A DNA stretch of 64,000 bases from the NCBI GenBank assembly GCA_947577185.1, contig CANPUE010000012.1, positions 1-64,000 of the forward strand, written 5' to 3'. Within the stretch, counting starts at the first letter, position 1; every line of letters begins with the position of its first letter. The DNA comes from an uncultured Lachnospiraceae bacterium. GTDB lineage: Bacteria; Bacillota; Clostridia; Lachnospirales; Lachnospiraceae. This document shows, piece after piece, positions 15,623 through 24,567 of this stretch. The notes under the pieces are model-generated. The model saw only the letters and a list, made by a program, of their open reading frames with translations. It was not told the origin of the DNA and made no database searches. The position numbers were made by a program, and so were the translations under genes.

Positions 15623-16507
15623 ATGAAAATAAAAACATCACCTGCGAGAAAAGTATTTGTAGTCATAAATTACCTTGTTCTGACACTGGTTATGTGTCTC
15701 TCCCTGTTTCCGCTGATTCATATCTTCGCGCTGTCTCTAAGCTCCAATTCGGCAGCGCAGGCAGGGTGGGTAACGGTATTGCCGGTTAACTTCACGTTAG
15801 ATTCCTATCAGTACATACTACAGAAGCCGGAATTTTTTAAATCCTTCGGCGTGTCCGTGCTCAGAGTGGTGCTGGGGACTGTGATCAGCATATCTTTGAC
15901 GATTCTGAGCGCATATGCCATGTCACAGCCGGATGAGAGATTTCATGCCAGAAAATATTATGTATGGGTGTTTCTGGTAACCATGGTATTTTCCGGCGGA
16001 CTGATCCCGCTGTTTATCGTCATTAAATCCGTGGGAATCTATAATTCGATCTGGGCGCTTGTACTGCCGGGTGCGGTGCAGACCTTCAATGTCATCCTGA
16101 TGTTAAACTTTTTCAGGAGCCTGCCCTATGCCCTGACAGAGTCGGCGCTGATAGACGGCGCCAATCATTTCCAGATTATGGCGAAGATCGTGGTGCCTGT
16201 TTCCAAACCGTCTCTGGCGACTGTCGGCCTGTTTACGATGGTGAACCATTGGAATTCCTGGTTCGACGGCATGATCTATCTGAGCGATACGGCCAAATAT
16301 CCGATGCAGACCTACCTGCAGAATGTGATAAAATCCGTGGATGTGGCCAGCCTCGACCTGACGAGTGTGGGTGCTATGACAAACGTATCCCAGAAGACCG
16401 TGACGGCGGCGCAGATCTTCGTAGCGATCATTCCGATTCTGTTAGTGTATCCTTTCCTGCAGAAATATTTTATCAGTGGTATGACACTCGGAAGTGTGAA
16501 AGAGTAA
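15623..16507 (+). CDS. Sugar ABC transporter permease, YtcP family
   Basis: A 294-residue inner-membrane protein with six predicted membrane segments and the EAA-type loop ESALIDGANHFQIMAKIVVP. The typical opening (VINYLVLTLVMCLSLFPLIH) and ending (KYFISGMTLGSVKE) match carbohydrate permeases of the YtcP/AraQ group. It starts nine bases after the LplB-type gene with an aggagg site, so the two halves of the channel are made together. It belongs to the importer that serves the rhamnosidase locus. Confidence 0.9.
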   Translation: MKIKTSPARKVFVVINYLVLTLVMCLSLFPLIHIFALSLSSNSAAQAGWVTVLPVNFTLDSYQYILQKPEFFKSFGVSVLRVVLGTVISISLTILSAYAMSQPDERFHARKYYVWVFLVTMVFSGGLIPLFIVIKSVGIYNSIWALVLPGAVQTFNVILMLNFFRSLPYALTESALIDGANHFQIMAKIVVPVSKPSLATVGLFTMVNHWNSWFDGMIYLSDTAKYPMQTYLQNVIKSVDVASLDLTSVGAMTNVSQKTVTAAQIFVAIIPILLVYPFLQKYFISGMTLGSVKE

Positions 16508-16547
16508 TCTGACGCGGCGGGGGGCGGCAGAAGAGATCTGATTTTGC

Positions 16548-16576
16548 TTGACAATGGCCCAACTGCTTTTTATTGT
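16548..16576 (+). promoter_or_regulatory. Predicted promoter of the response regulator gene
   Basis: TTGACA at 16548-16553 and TATTGT at 16571-16576 are 17 bases apart. The -35 is perfect and no copy of the activator box is present. The regulator is therefore probably made constitutively, unlike the genes with boxes A and B. Confidence 0.6.
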
Positions 16577-16611
16577 TAAATTAAACTATTTGCAGGAAAG
16601 GACGAGGGGCG

Positions 16612-18243
16612 ATGTACAGTGTGCTGATCGTGGATGATGAGAAGATGATACGGGATGATGTCTATGAGCTGTTGGCGATGGAGAATGATCTGGAGCTGGA
16701 TCTGTCAGCCGCGGCCAGCGCCGTGGAGGCACAGTCCATTATGGAACAGCGCAAGATCGACATTGCGCTCATGGACATCAATATGCCCCAGATGTCGGGG
16801 CTGGAGTTTTATGATATTGTCCGGGAGAGATGGCCTCACTGTAAAGTGATTTTTTTAACAGGATATTCCGATTTTGACTATATCTATAAAGTCCATAAAC
16901 ATGCCAGATACGTCTTGAAAGCGGAGGAGGAAGAGAAGATTCTGACTGCCGTGCGGGAGTCCATCGAAGAACTGGAAAATGACCTTTTGCTGGAAAAACT
17001 CAGTGACCTGCAGAGGGAACAGACGAAAGAACCGTTAGTGCATGAACGGAGCCTTTTTCTGATGGGGCTGTTTAACGGGGACAGAGGATTGTCACAGCTG
17101 ACGCGGGAACTGGCACAGGAGCTGGAGATTTCACTGGACCCGGACAGGGAGGTTTATTACGTGCTGTTACGGCATGAAGCATGGCAGCAGTACCAGTTTA
17201 GTTACCGGGAGCAGAAGAATTTCAAACAGGATTTTTATAAATTAATAGAGCGTTACTTTCTCGACTTCATGCAGGGTACTTTTTTTGAATACAGCATCCA
17301 TTATGTGGTACTCCTGTTACAGCCAGGGAAGCTGTTTCGCAGGGAGAGCATTCTGCAGATGCTGGAGGGCGCCGGGGAACTGTTCCAGAAAGCGCTGAAA
17401 AAGAATCTGGAAAAAACGACATCCATACTGATCGGTGCAGAACCCGCGCCTTTAGAACTGGTGATCCGGGAATTTAAAACGATCTGCGATCAGGCCGTGT
17501 GGCTAAACGAGGAAGAACTCGCTTTCCGGGAACTGAACAGAGAGGATACCGTACCGGATCAGGGCGGCTTGTCCGAGGGAAAGAAGCAGGAACTGCTGCA
17601 AAAAGTCTGGAAGCTTGAATACTGGCTGGAGGGCATGGAAGAGGAGAAAACGCTGACGCTTCTAAGGGAACTGCAGGCGAAGATGCAGATGATCAAAAGC
17701 ATGCATGATCTGTTTGCGCTGGAAGTCTACTGTACCATCAGTTCCCGGCTGATCGGATGGATCAAACGGCTGGGCCTGCAGGAAGAACTGGCCCTGCGGA
17801 TTGGCACGATGAATCTGTATAATGTGTCCCTGCATGAAAACTGGCAGGATGCATTCGGATACCTCCGCCATGTGGCGGAGCATATTTTTTCCCTGAAAAA
17901 TCAGAATGCCGAGAAGCAGACGCAGGACGTGGTAAATCAGGTCAAACAGTATATTGTGGAGAATCTGGGCGGGGATACGTCGCTGTATCATCTGGCGGAT
18001 CAGGTGCATTTCAGCCAGGAATATCTGCTGCGGATTTTCAAGAAGAAGGAGGGCGTCACCATTCTTCAATATATCAACGATTTAAAGCTGTCGGCGGCCA
18101 GACAACTGCTGGCGGAAGGGGAACTTCCGGTGAAGGAGATCGCGGAGCGGCTCGGCTTTGCCAGTCAGGGATATTTCGGACGGTTTTTCCGCAATAAGAC
18201 CGGGATGACGCCCAATGCTTACAGGGAAGGGCAGGGACGGTGA
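16612..18243 (+). CDS. YesN-type response regulator with AraC DNA-binding domain
   Basis: A 543-residue regulator. The receiver domain occupies about residues 1-120, with the acidic pair Asp8-Asp9, the phospho-acceptor Asp55 in ALMDINMPQMSG, and the switch residues in VIFLTGYSDFDYIYK. A long linker follows (about 120-430), and the last 100 residues form the AraC helix-turn-helix pair (LADQVHFSQEYLLRIFKKK, then IAERLGFASQGYFGRFFRNK and the closing MTPNAYREG). The receiver's usual KP motif is replaced by LKAEEEE. It is the only orphan partner for the YesM-type kinase at 7042 and should bind the shared boxes upstream of the rhamnosidase and binding-protein genes. It lies downstream of the permeases but has its own promoter. 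Confidence 0.9.
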   Translation: MYSVLIVDDEKMIRDDVYELLAMENDLELDLSAAASAVEAQSIMEQRKIDIALMDINMPQMSGLEFYDIVRERWPHCKVIFLTGYSDFDYIYKVHKHARYVLKAEEEEKILTAVRESIEELENDLLLEKLSDLQREQTKEPLVHERSLFLMGLFNGDRGLSQLTRELAQELEISLDPDREVYYVLLRHEAWQQYQFSYREQKNFKQDFYKLIERYFLDFMQGTFFEYSIHYVVLLLQPGKLFRRESILQMLEGAGELFQKALKKNLEKTTSILIGAEPAPLELVIREFKTICDQAVWLNEEELAFRELNREDTVPDQGGLSEGKKQELLQKVWKLEYWLEGMEEEKTLTLLRELQAKMQMIKSMHDLFALEVYCTISSRLIGWIKRLGLQEELALRIGTMNLYNVSLHENWQDAFGYLRHVAEHIFSLKNQNAEKQTQDVVNQVKQYIVENLGGDTSLYHLADQVHFSQEYLLRIFKKKEGVTILQYINDLKLSAARQLLAEGELPVKEIAERLGFASQGYFGRFFRNKTGMTPNAYREGQGR

Positions 18244-18462
18244 GAAACGTTCAGGCAATTTGTGACGGGCTGCGGCGCCGGGACAGGGAATACAGGGCAA
18301 ACGTTTGAGATACTGCCTGCGGCCGTTTTTATATGTTGCATATACTGGTATTTTTCAGACATATGCCGTATAATGGAGAGGAATCGGCTGTGCTTTCGGA
18401 AAAGGAAAGAAACGGATCAATGAATAAAGTGCATAAAAAGGCTGCACGGAAAAGAGGTTACG

Positions 18463-21012
18463 ATGGAGTTGAAAAAAAGAAACAGAACATACAGCGGAAC
18501 GAAGGCCAAAGAACCGTCGCCGCGGGAGGAAAAGAACCGTCAGGTGGCGCGCAGGGCGGCCGCAGAGGGTATGGTCCTTTTGAAAAATGAGGGCGTTCTG
18601 CCGTTAAAAGAGGATGCGAAGACCGCGCTCTTTGGCGGCGGGGCTGTGAGAACCATCAAAGGAGGCACAGGCTCCGGGGATGTGAATGAGCGGGAAGTGA
18701 CAGGAATCTATCAGGGATTTGTGGACGCGGGGATCGCGCTGACGAACCGGGACTGGCTGGAGGAATATGAGCGGATCTATACCCGGGCCAGAGAGGACTG
18801 GCGGCAGGAAATTCTGGATGAAGCGGCAAAAGAGCCGGACAGGAAGTTTTTCGATGTGTATTCCAATCATGTTTTCCATATGCCGGCGGGAGGCGCCATG
18901 GAAGCGTCTCAGGTGGAGGAAGCAGATGTTGTCTTCTATGTGATCAGCAGGACAGCGGGTGAGGGAGCCGACCGTTTTTTAAAGCCGGGGGATTATTATC
19001 TGACGGAAACAGAGAAGGCGGATCTGGCTTTTCTGGATGCACACAGCGACAATCTGGTGATTATTCTGAATATCGGCGGCGCGGTCGATCTGCAGGATAT
19101 TCTGGGATTATCCCATCTCAAAGGACTGCTCAATATTGTTCAGCCCGGTATGGAGGGCGGCCATGCTCTGGCGGATGTGCTCACCGGAAAGGTGACACCG
19201 GGCGGTAAGCTGACGGATACGTGGGCAAAGGCTTACGAAGATATTCCGGGTTCTGAGAATTACAGCCACAATAACGGCAATGTCGAGAAAGAATATTATA
19301 CGGAAGGACTTTATGTTGGTTATCGATATTTTGACAGTTTTGGGAAAGAAGCGGCGTTCCCATTTGGATTCGGTCTTTCTTATACGGATTTCTCCATTCA
19401 GACGCTGGAAGTGACGCCGGCGGCAGCAGACGGCGACGCAGCGGCAGACGGTGCGGTAGTGAAGGTTCAGGTGACCAACACAGGCGCGGTATACTCCGGC
19501 AGGGAAGTGGTACAAGTGTACGCCTCCTGTCCGCAGACAGGACTGGTCAAAGAACGCCGCAGGCTGTGCGGGTTTGGAAAAACCGGCCTGCTTGCCCCGG
19601 GACAGAGCGAACAGATGCAGATCCGTATTCCGGTGAAGAATCTGGCCTCATTTTCAGAGGAAAAATCGGCGTGGATCATGGAAAAGGGACAATACGGCAT
19701 CTGGACAGGCAATTCTTCTGTCAGCCTGGAAATTTCCGGGATATTGGAAGTGGCGGAAGACACTGTGATTGAGCATGTGAAACATATTCTGCCGTTACAG
19801 GAGAAGCTGGAGGAACTGGTATGCCCCGATGAGATCCGTCTGGCGCAGGAGAAGGAATGGAAAGAGACTGCGAAGGCAAAAGGCCTGCAACCGGTAAGCT
19901 TCCGTCCGGCCAAAGAAGAGGCGAAACGTTATGAAGAACATGAGGCAGGGAAGCTTGCAGGAGAGCTGGCGGAGAAACTGACCCGAAAGCAGATGATCTC
20001 CATGGTGATCGGAGAGATCAGCAAGGGACAGGGACAGGTTCTGGGCAGTGCCGGCATCATGGTGCCGGGTGCTGCGGGAGAGACCAGCAGCTGTCTGGAG
20101 GAGCAGTATAATGTACCCGGCGTGCCTATGGCGGACGGTCCGGCGGGAATCCGGCTGATGAAATCTTATGAGGTGGACAGACAGACCGGAGGCATTAACA
20201 GCCAGGGACTGCTCGGAGCAGTGGAGGGCGGTATTTTCGCCGATCATACCAGCCATGAGAATACGGATACTTACTACCAGTATGCCACAGCCATTCCTGT
20301 GGGAACGCTTCTGGCGCAGACTTGGGATGAGGCGCTGTTAGAAGAAGTGGGACAGGCCGTGGCGGTGGAAATGGAAGAATTTGGCATAGGATGGTGGCTT
20401 GCACCGGGCATGAACATCCACAGGAATCCTCTCTGCGGCAGGAATTTTGAATATTTTTCTGAGGATCCGCTAGTGTCCGGACTGATGGCGGCGGCGATCA
20501 CCAGAGGGGTGCAGAGCTGCAACGGCGTCGGCACGACCATTAAGCATTTTGCCTGCAACAATCAGGAAGATAACCGGATGGGAAGCAACAGCATCGTATC
20601 CGAGCGGGCGCTGCGGGAGATCTATCTGCGTGGATTCGAGATTGCAGTCAAGACAGCCCAGCCGATGGCGATCATGACATCCTATAACCTGATCAATGGC
20701 GTCCATGCGGCCAACAGCAAAGATTTGTGTACGACAGCCGCCAGGGAAGAGTGGAACTTCCAGGGCATCATTATGACGGACTGGACGACCACCACGCCGC
20801 GGGGTGGCAGCAGTTCCTGGGGATGTATCGCTGCAGGAAACGATCTGATCATGCCGGGGTATGACGGCGACATAGAAAATATCGAGGCGGCTCTGGAGGA
20901 CGGAAGGCTGCAGACAGAGGAACTCAGAGCCTGTGTGGAGAGGATGCTGACGGTGATCTTCCAGACCAATGCCTATCAGGATTCCGTGCCTTACGGAGAG
21001 CGGTTTCAGTAG
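18463..21012 (+). CDS. Family GH3 beta-glycosidase with permuted domain order
   Basis: An 849-residue intracellular enzyme. The usual GH3 C-terminal parts come first: the alpha/beta sandwich (AAAEGMVLLKNEGVLPLK, then LNIVQPGMEGGHALADVLTG and FPFGFGLSYTDF) and a fibronectin-III-like segment (about 310-430). The TIM-barrel domain follows (VPMADGPAGIRLMKSYE, GWWLAPGMNIHRNPLCGRNF, IKHFACNNQEDNR, AIMTSYNLINGVHAANS). The nucleophile is Asp773 in GIIMTDWTT. This reversed order is known in some rumen and gut Clostridia beta-glucosidases. The enzyme probably removes glucose (or another beta-linked sugar) after rhamnose is trimmed by the GH78 enzyme. It starts at an ATG after aaaagagg, and a hairpin separates it from the esterase gene. 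Confidence 0.88.
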   Translation: MELKKRNRTYSGTKAKEPSPREEKNRQVARRAAAEGMVLLKNEGVLPLKEDAKTALFGGGAVRTIKGGTGSGDVNEREVTGIYQGFVDAGIALTNRDWLEEYERIYTRAREDWRQEILDEAAKEPDRKFFDVYSNHVFHMPAGGAMEASQVEEADVVFYVISRTAGEGADRFLKPGDYYLTETEKADLAFLDAHSDNLVIILNIGGAVDLQDILGLSHLKGLLNIVQPGMEGGHALADVLTGKVTPGGKLTDTWAKAYEDIPGSENYSHNNGNVEKEYYTEGLYVGYRYFDSFGKEAAFPFGFGLSYTDFSIQTLEVTPAAADGDAAADGAVVKVQVTNTGAVYSGREVVQVYASCPQTGLVKERRRLCGFGKTGLLAPGQSEQMQIRIPVKNLASFSEEKSAWIMEKGQYGIWTGNSSVSLEISGILEVAEDTVIEHVKHILPLQEKLEELVCPDEIRLAQEKEWKETAKAKGLQPVSFRPAKEEAKRYEEHEAGKLAGELAEKLTRKQMISMVIGEISKGQGQVLGSAGIMVPGAAGETSSCLEEQYNVPGVPMADGPAGIRLMKSYEVDRQTGGINSQGLLGAVEGGIFADHTSHENTDTYYQYATAIPVGTLLAQTWDEALLEEVGQAVAVEMEEFGIGWWLAPGMNIHRNPLCGRNFEYFSEDPLVSGLMAAAITRGVQSCNGVGTTIKHFACNNQEDNRMGSNSIVSERALREIYLRGFEIAVKTAQPMAIMTSYNLINGVHAANSKDLCTTAAREEWNFQGIIMTDWTTTTPRGGSSSWGCIAAGNDLIMPGYDGDIENIEAALEDGRLQTEELRACVERMLTVIFQTNAYQDSVPYGERFQ

Positions 21013-21031
21013 GATATGCCAGAAGAAAAGA

Positions 21032-21064
21032 GACAGCAGGGCAGTGAATTTCTGCCTTGCTGTC
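21032..21064 (+). terminator. Hairpin between the GH3 and esterase genes
   Basis: A 13-base stem with one mismatch (gacagcagggcag with ctgccttgctgtc) lies 20 bases after the GH3 stop. It lacks a T run, so partial termination or mRNA stabilisation is as likely as full termination. Confidence 0.45.
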
Positions 21065-21101
21065 ACCAATATCACAGACTGAGAGGGGAAGGTAAGTTCA
21101 T

Positions 21102-22595
21102 ATGGAACATATCGTAGAGACAAAAACAGGGAAAATAAGGGGATACAGGCAGGACGACCACATTGCGTTTCTTGGGATTCCCTATGCGAAACCGCCTGTA
21201 GGCAGGCTTCGGCTGAAGCGCGCCGTACCCATAGAGCCGTGGGAGGGGGTTCTGGATGCAAAGGAGTATGGCTCCCCGGCGGTGCAGAAGATGGGCGATC
21301 AGCTAAGCGGCAGTGAGGACTGCCTGACGTTGAATATCCGCCGCCCCCTGGAAGGGGAAAAACTGCCGGTGCTGGTTTATATCCACGGCGGCGGTTACAG
21401 TACTGGGAGTGCGTCAGATCCGCTGCTGGCGGGAGAGTCCTTCGTGCGCAACGGAATCGTCTATGTGACCTTTCAGTATCGGCTGAATGTCTGGGGCTTT
21501 TATGACTTTACCGGATATCCGGGATGCGAGGCATTCGAGAGCAACTGCGGTTTGTCAGATCATATCGCGGCCATGAGATGGATTCATGAAAACATCGCAG
21601 CTTTCGGGGGAGATCCGGAGCGGGTGACGATCGCCGGGGAATCGGCAGGCGGTACGTCCGTTCTGCTGCTGATGGCGGTTCCTGCGGTGAAAGGAACATT
21701 TCAACAGGTGATCGCATCGAGCGGACTGCCAAACGGCGTCTTCTCCCATGAGATGAATCAGAAGCACATCGAGATGTTTTTAGAGGGCATGGGCTGGGAA
21801 GAGACGGATCTGCATAAACTTGCGGATATCGATCCCTTTGCCGTGCAAAAAGGCAATGACTTTATCGGCAAGATGCATCAGTACCGTTATCCCGGTATCA
21901 ACCTTCCCTCTCCCGTAGTGGATGATCTGCTGCCGGAACGTCCCATTGAAGCGATCCGGAAAGGCTGTGCGCAGGGCATTCGTCTGATGATCGGGAACAA
22001 TTTAAACGAAGGAACTTTCTTCGTGCGGCCGGAGGATACCTTTTTCCCTAACTCATGGGAAATGATCGAGGAACTGTTTCGCAACAATGGCATGGAACAA
22101 TATTTTGACCAGGCAAAGGCATATTATCAGGGCCTCAGCCATGGTATGCTGAACGGCGTGGATGAGGCATTCATTCATTTCGGCACAGACCTGCCATTCC
22201 AGGTGCCGGCCATCAAGACCGCTCAGGCACAGGCGGGACACGGGCCGGTGTGGATGTACCGCTTCCAGTTTATCTCCAGATTCGGGGAGAAGAGCGGGAT
22301 GCTCTGCAGCCATGCCATGGACCTGCCCTGTGACTTTAACTATTACAAAGAAGGTTTCCCCAGGATACAGTTCGAGGGAGAACCGGAGGAAGTGGTGGAA
22401 CGTCTGGTGAACAGCGTACATATGGGATGGGTAAACTTCGTGAAATGCGGCGTTCCTGCCGGAGACGAATGGCCGGAGTATACGGGATATGACGGCCCGG
22501 TACGGATTTATGACAGAGATGTCAGAACAGAGACACTGCCGGAACGGAAAGAACTGATGGAACTGTGGGAGAAACTGCATTTTTATGAAGGTTAA
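21102..22595 (+). CDS. Type-B carboxylesterase
   Basis: A 497-residue alpha/beta-hydrolase of the carboxylesterase family. The opening VETKTGKIRGYRQDDHIAFL and GIPYAKPPVGRLRLKRA is diagnostic. The oxyanion hole is in VYIHGGGYSTGS, the nucleophile Ser181 in TIAGESAGGTS, and the acid and base lie in NNLNEGTFF and the SHAMDLPCDF segment. Without a signal peptide it acts in the cytoplasm. Between a glycosidase and an ene-reductase it most likely frees an acyl group, for example a hydroxycinnamoyl or acetyl ester, from an imported glycoside. This is inference from context, since type-B esterases are broad. It should not be confused with the SGNH acetylesterase at 37365. Confidence 0.85.
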   Translation: MEHIVETKTGKIRGYRQDDHIAFLGIPYAKPPVGRLRLKRAVPIEPWEGVLDAKEYGSPAVQKMGDQLSGSEDCLTLNIRRPLEGEKLPVLVYIHGGGYSTGSASDPLLAGESFVRNGIVYVTFQYRLNVWGFYDFTGYPGCEAFESNCGLSDHIAAMRWIHENIAAFGGDPERVTIAGESAGGTSVLLLMAVPAVKGTFQQVIASSGLPNGVFSHEMNQKHIEMFLEGMGWEETDLHKLADIDPFAVQKGNDFIGKMHQYRYPGINLPSPVVDDLLPERPIEAIRKGCAQGIRLMIGNNLNEGTFFVRPEDTFFPNSWEMIEELFRNNGMEQYFDQAKAYYQGLSHGMLNGVDEAFIHFGTDLPFQVPAIKTAQAQAGHGPVWMYRFQFISRFGEKSGMLCSHAMDLPCDFNYYKEGFPRIQFEGEPEEVVERLVNSVHMGWVNFVKCGVPAGDEWPEYTGYDGPVRIYDRDVRTETLPERKELMELWEKLHFYEG

Positions 22596-22618
22596 AAATC
22601 ATATGGGAGGGGAAAATT

Positions 22619-24565
22619 ATGGAGAGAAACTATAAGAATCTTAGCAGTCCGATCAAAATAGGGAATGTCACGTTTCGTAACAGGATGTTTTCGGCGCCTA
22701 TGGGCGGCACAGACATTACCAATGACGGATGCATCGGCCCGGCGTCAAGGGCTTTTTATGAACTGCGGGCAAAGGGCGGCGCAGGAGCGGTGACTGTGAG
22801 TGAATGCATGGTACATCCCGAGACGGACGGTTCCCATGCCTACCATCTGGACACGGCGATCCTGAATTCGCTGGCTTCCGCCACTTATGCGGCTGATGCC
22901 ATCAGGAGGCACGGCGCCATTCCCAGTCTGGAACTGTCACATTCGGGCATGTATGCCGGAACCTATATGACAGACAAAGACAGACAGCATGGGATGCACC
23001 AGTGGGGGCCCTCCGATACGGTCCGGCCGGACGGCGTGGAAGTAAGAGCGCTCACGCAGGAGATGCTTCGCGAGATCACAGCTGCATATGCAAGCGTGGC
23101 GGGACTGGCCAAACGGGCCGGTTTTGAAATGCTGATGATCCACGGCGGCCATGGCTGGCTGTTGAACCAGTTTTTCTCCCCCTATTTCAACCATCGGACG
23201 GACGGTTACGGAGGCAGTCTGGAGAACCGGTGCCGTCTGGCGATAGAAGTGCTTACGGCGGTGAGAAAAGCGGTTGGGCCGGGATTTCCCATAGAATTCC
23301 GCATGAGCGGTTCCGAGCTGTTCCCGGGAGGTTACGATCTGGAGGAGGGCGTGCGGATTGCCAGACTTCTGGAACCTCATATCGATCTGCTGCATGTGTC
23401 GGCGGGGACTTATCAGAGAGGGTTCGGGGACACGCATCCTTCGATGTTTAAAGAACACGGCTGTAATGTTCCGCTGGCCGCGGAGATTAAGAAGCACGTC
23501 TCCATACCCGTGGCGGCTATCGGCGGTCTGAATGATCCTGCGCAGATGGAAGAGATCATAGCTTCCGGGCAGGCGGATGTGGTGTATATGGCAAGGGCGC
23601 TTCTGGCAGATCCCGAACTTCCCCGAAAGGTGATGGAGAATCGGGAGCAGGAGATTGTCCGTTGTCTGCGGTGCTTTACCTGTATGGCGGAGCGGGCGGC
23701 CACTTCGACCAGAAGATGCACGGTTAATCCCCTGATCGGAAGGGAACTGGACGGAACGGAAGTGATGCCGGCACCCGTGAAAAAGAAAGTGCTGGTGGCA
23801 GGAGGCGGCCCGGGCGGTCTGTATGCGGCTTATACCGCGGCCAGACGAGGGCATCAGGTGATCCTGTGTGAGAAAGAGACGGAAACGGGAGGCATTTTAA
23901 AAAGTGAACAGGCGATTCCGTTCAAGCGTGAAATGTACGAGTTAGCTTCTACTTACCGCATGCTGGCGCAGCAGGCCGGGGCAGAGATCAGAACCGGTAC
24001 GGAAGTGACCGCAGCGTATGTGGAAAAGGAGCAGGCGGATGCGCTGATCATAGCGGTCGGCTCTGCGCCCATTGTACCGCCGATCCCGGGACTGGATGGG
24101 GAGAATGTGATCCTGGTCAATGATTATTACCGGAAGAAAGAAAAGGTCACGGACAGCGTGACAGTGCTTGGAGGCGGACTGGCCGGCTGTGAGTGCGCGA
24201 TTCATCTGGGGATGGAAGGAAAGACGGTGCACCTGGTAGAGATGAGGGGAGAACTTGCACCGGATGCAAATGTAAGGCACCGTCCTCTTTTGCTGAAAGA
24301 AATAGAGAAATACGTGACTGTACATACGAATTACCGCGGACTGGAAGTCACTGCGGAAGGCGTGCTGTGCGAAGATGGAGAAGGAGGGCGGCATCTGGTG
24401 CCGGGCACCACGGTGATCTGTGCGCTGGGACAGCGCTCACGGACGGATGTGGTGGAGAGCCTTAGGGATGCGGCGCCCACTGTGGCAGTGATCGGAGATG
24501 CGGCGAGGGTGTCCACGATCACCAATGCGGTATACTGGGGACATCACGCGGCGCTGGATATTTGA
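22619..24565 (+). CDS. Old-yellow-enzyme-type Fe-S flavin ene-reductase (FadH/BaiC-like)
   Basis: A 648-residue multi-domain oxidoreductase. An FMN-binding TIM barrel forms residues 1-345 (SPIKIGNVTFRNRMFSAPMG, MLMIHGGHGWLLNQFFSPYF, NRTDGYGGSLENR-like segment). A cysteine cluster holds an Fe-S centre (Cys349, 352, 355 and 367). Then come FAD and NAD(P) domains (VLVAGGGPGGLYAAYTAARR, and VTVLGGGLAGCECAIHLGME). Relatives reduce activated C=C bonds: 2,4-dienoyl-CoA, bile-acid intermediates, cinnamates and flavones. As the last gene of the locus, after an esterase, it would reduce the released unsaturated acid or aglycone and dispose of electrons. The Cys spacing CX2CX2CX11C differs slightly from the CX2CX3CX11C of FadH. 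Confidence 0.87.
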   Translation: MERNYKNLSSPIKIGNVTFRNRMFSAPMGGTDITNDGCIGPASRAFYELRAKGGAGAVTVSECMVHPETDGSHAYHLDTAILNSLASATYAADAIRRHGAIPSLELSHSGMYAGTYMTDKDRQHGMHQWGPSDTVRPDGVEVRALTQEMLREITAAYASVAGLAKRAGFEMLMIHGGHGWLLNQFFSPYFNHRTDGYGGSLENRCRLAIEVLTAVRKAVGPGFPIEFRMSGSELFPGGYDLEEGVRIARLLEPHIDLLHVSAGTYQRGFGDTHPSMFKEHGCNVPLAAEIKKHVSIPVAAIGGLNDPAQMEEIIASGQADVVYMARALLADPELPRKVMENREQEIVRCLRCFTCMAERAATSTRRCTVNPLIGRELDGTEVMPAPVKKKVLVAGGGPGGLYAAYTAARRGHQVILCEKETETGGILKSEQAIPFKREMYELASTYRMLAQQAGAEIRTGTEVTAAYVEKEQADALIIAVGSAPIVPPIPGLDGENVILVNDYYRKKEKVTDSVTVLGGGLAGCECAIHLGMEGKTVHLVEMRGELAPDANVRHRPLLLKEIEKYVTVHTNYRGLEVTAEGVLCEDGEGGRHLVPGTTVICALGQRSRTDVVESLRDAAPTVAVIGDAARVSTITNAVYWGHHAALDI

Positions 24566-24567
24566 TT

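Noticed and set aside
18340-18374. Possible third copy of the activator box upstream of the GH3 gene (ctggtatttttcag)
   Set aside because: The spacing to the -10 is far shorter than in copies A and B and the atcaagaa part is missing, so similarity is probably chance.
18333-18590. Plus-strand frame overlapping the start of the permuted GH3
   Set aside because: It is partly out of frame with GH3 coding sequence, is Lys-rich without motif, and its ATG lies upstream of the probable promoter -10 (18369-18374).
22937-23854. 305-codon minus-strand frame opposite the ene-reductase
   Set aside because: It is a shadow frame within a well-supported flavoenzyme gene.
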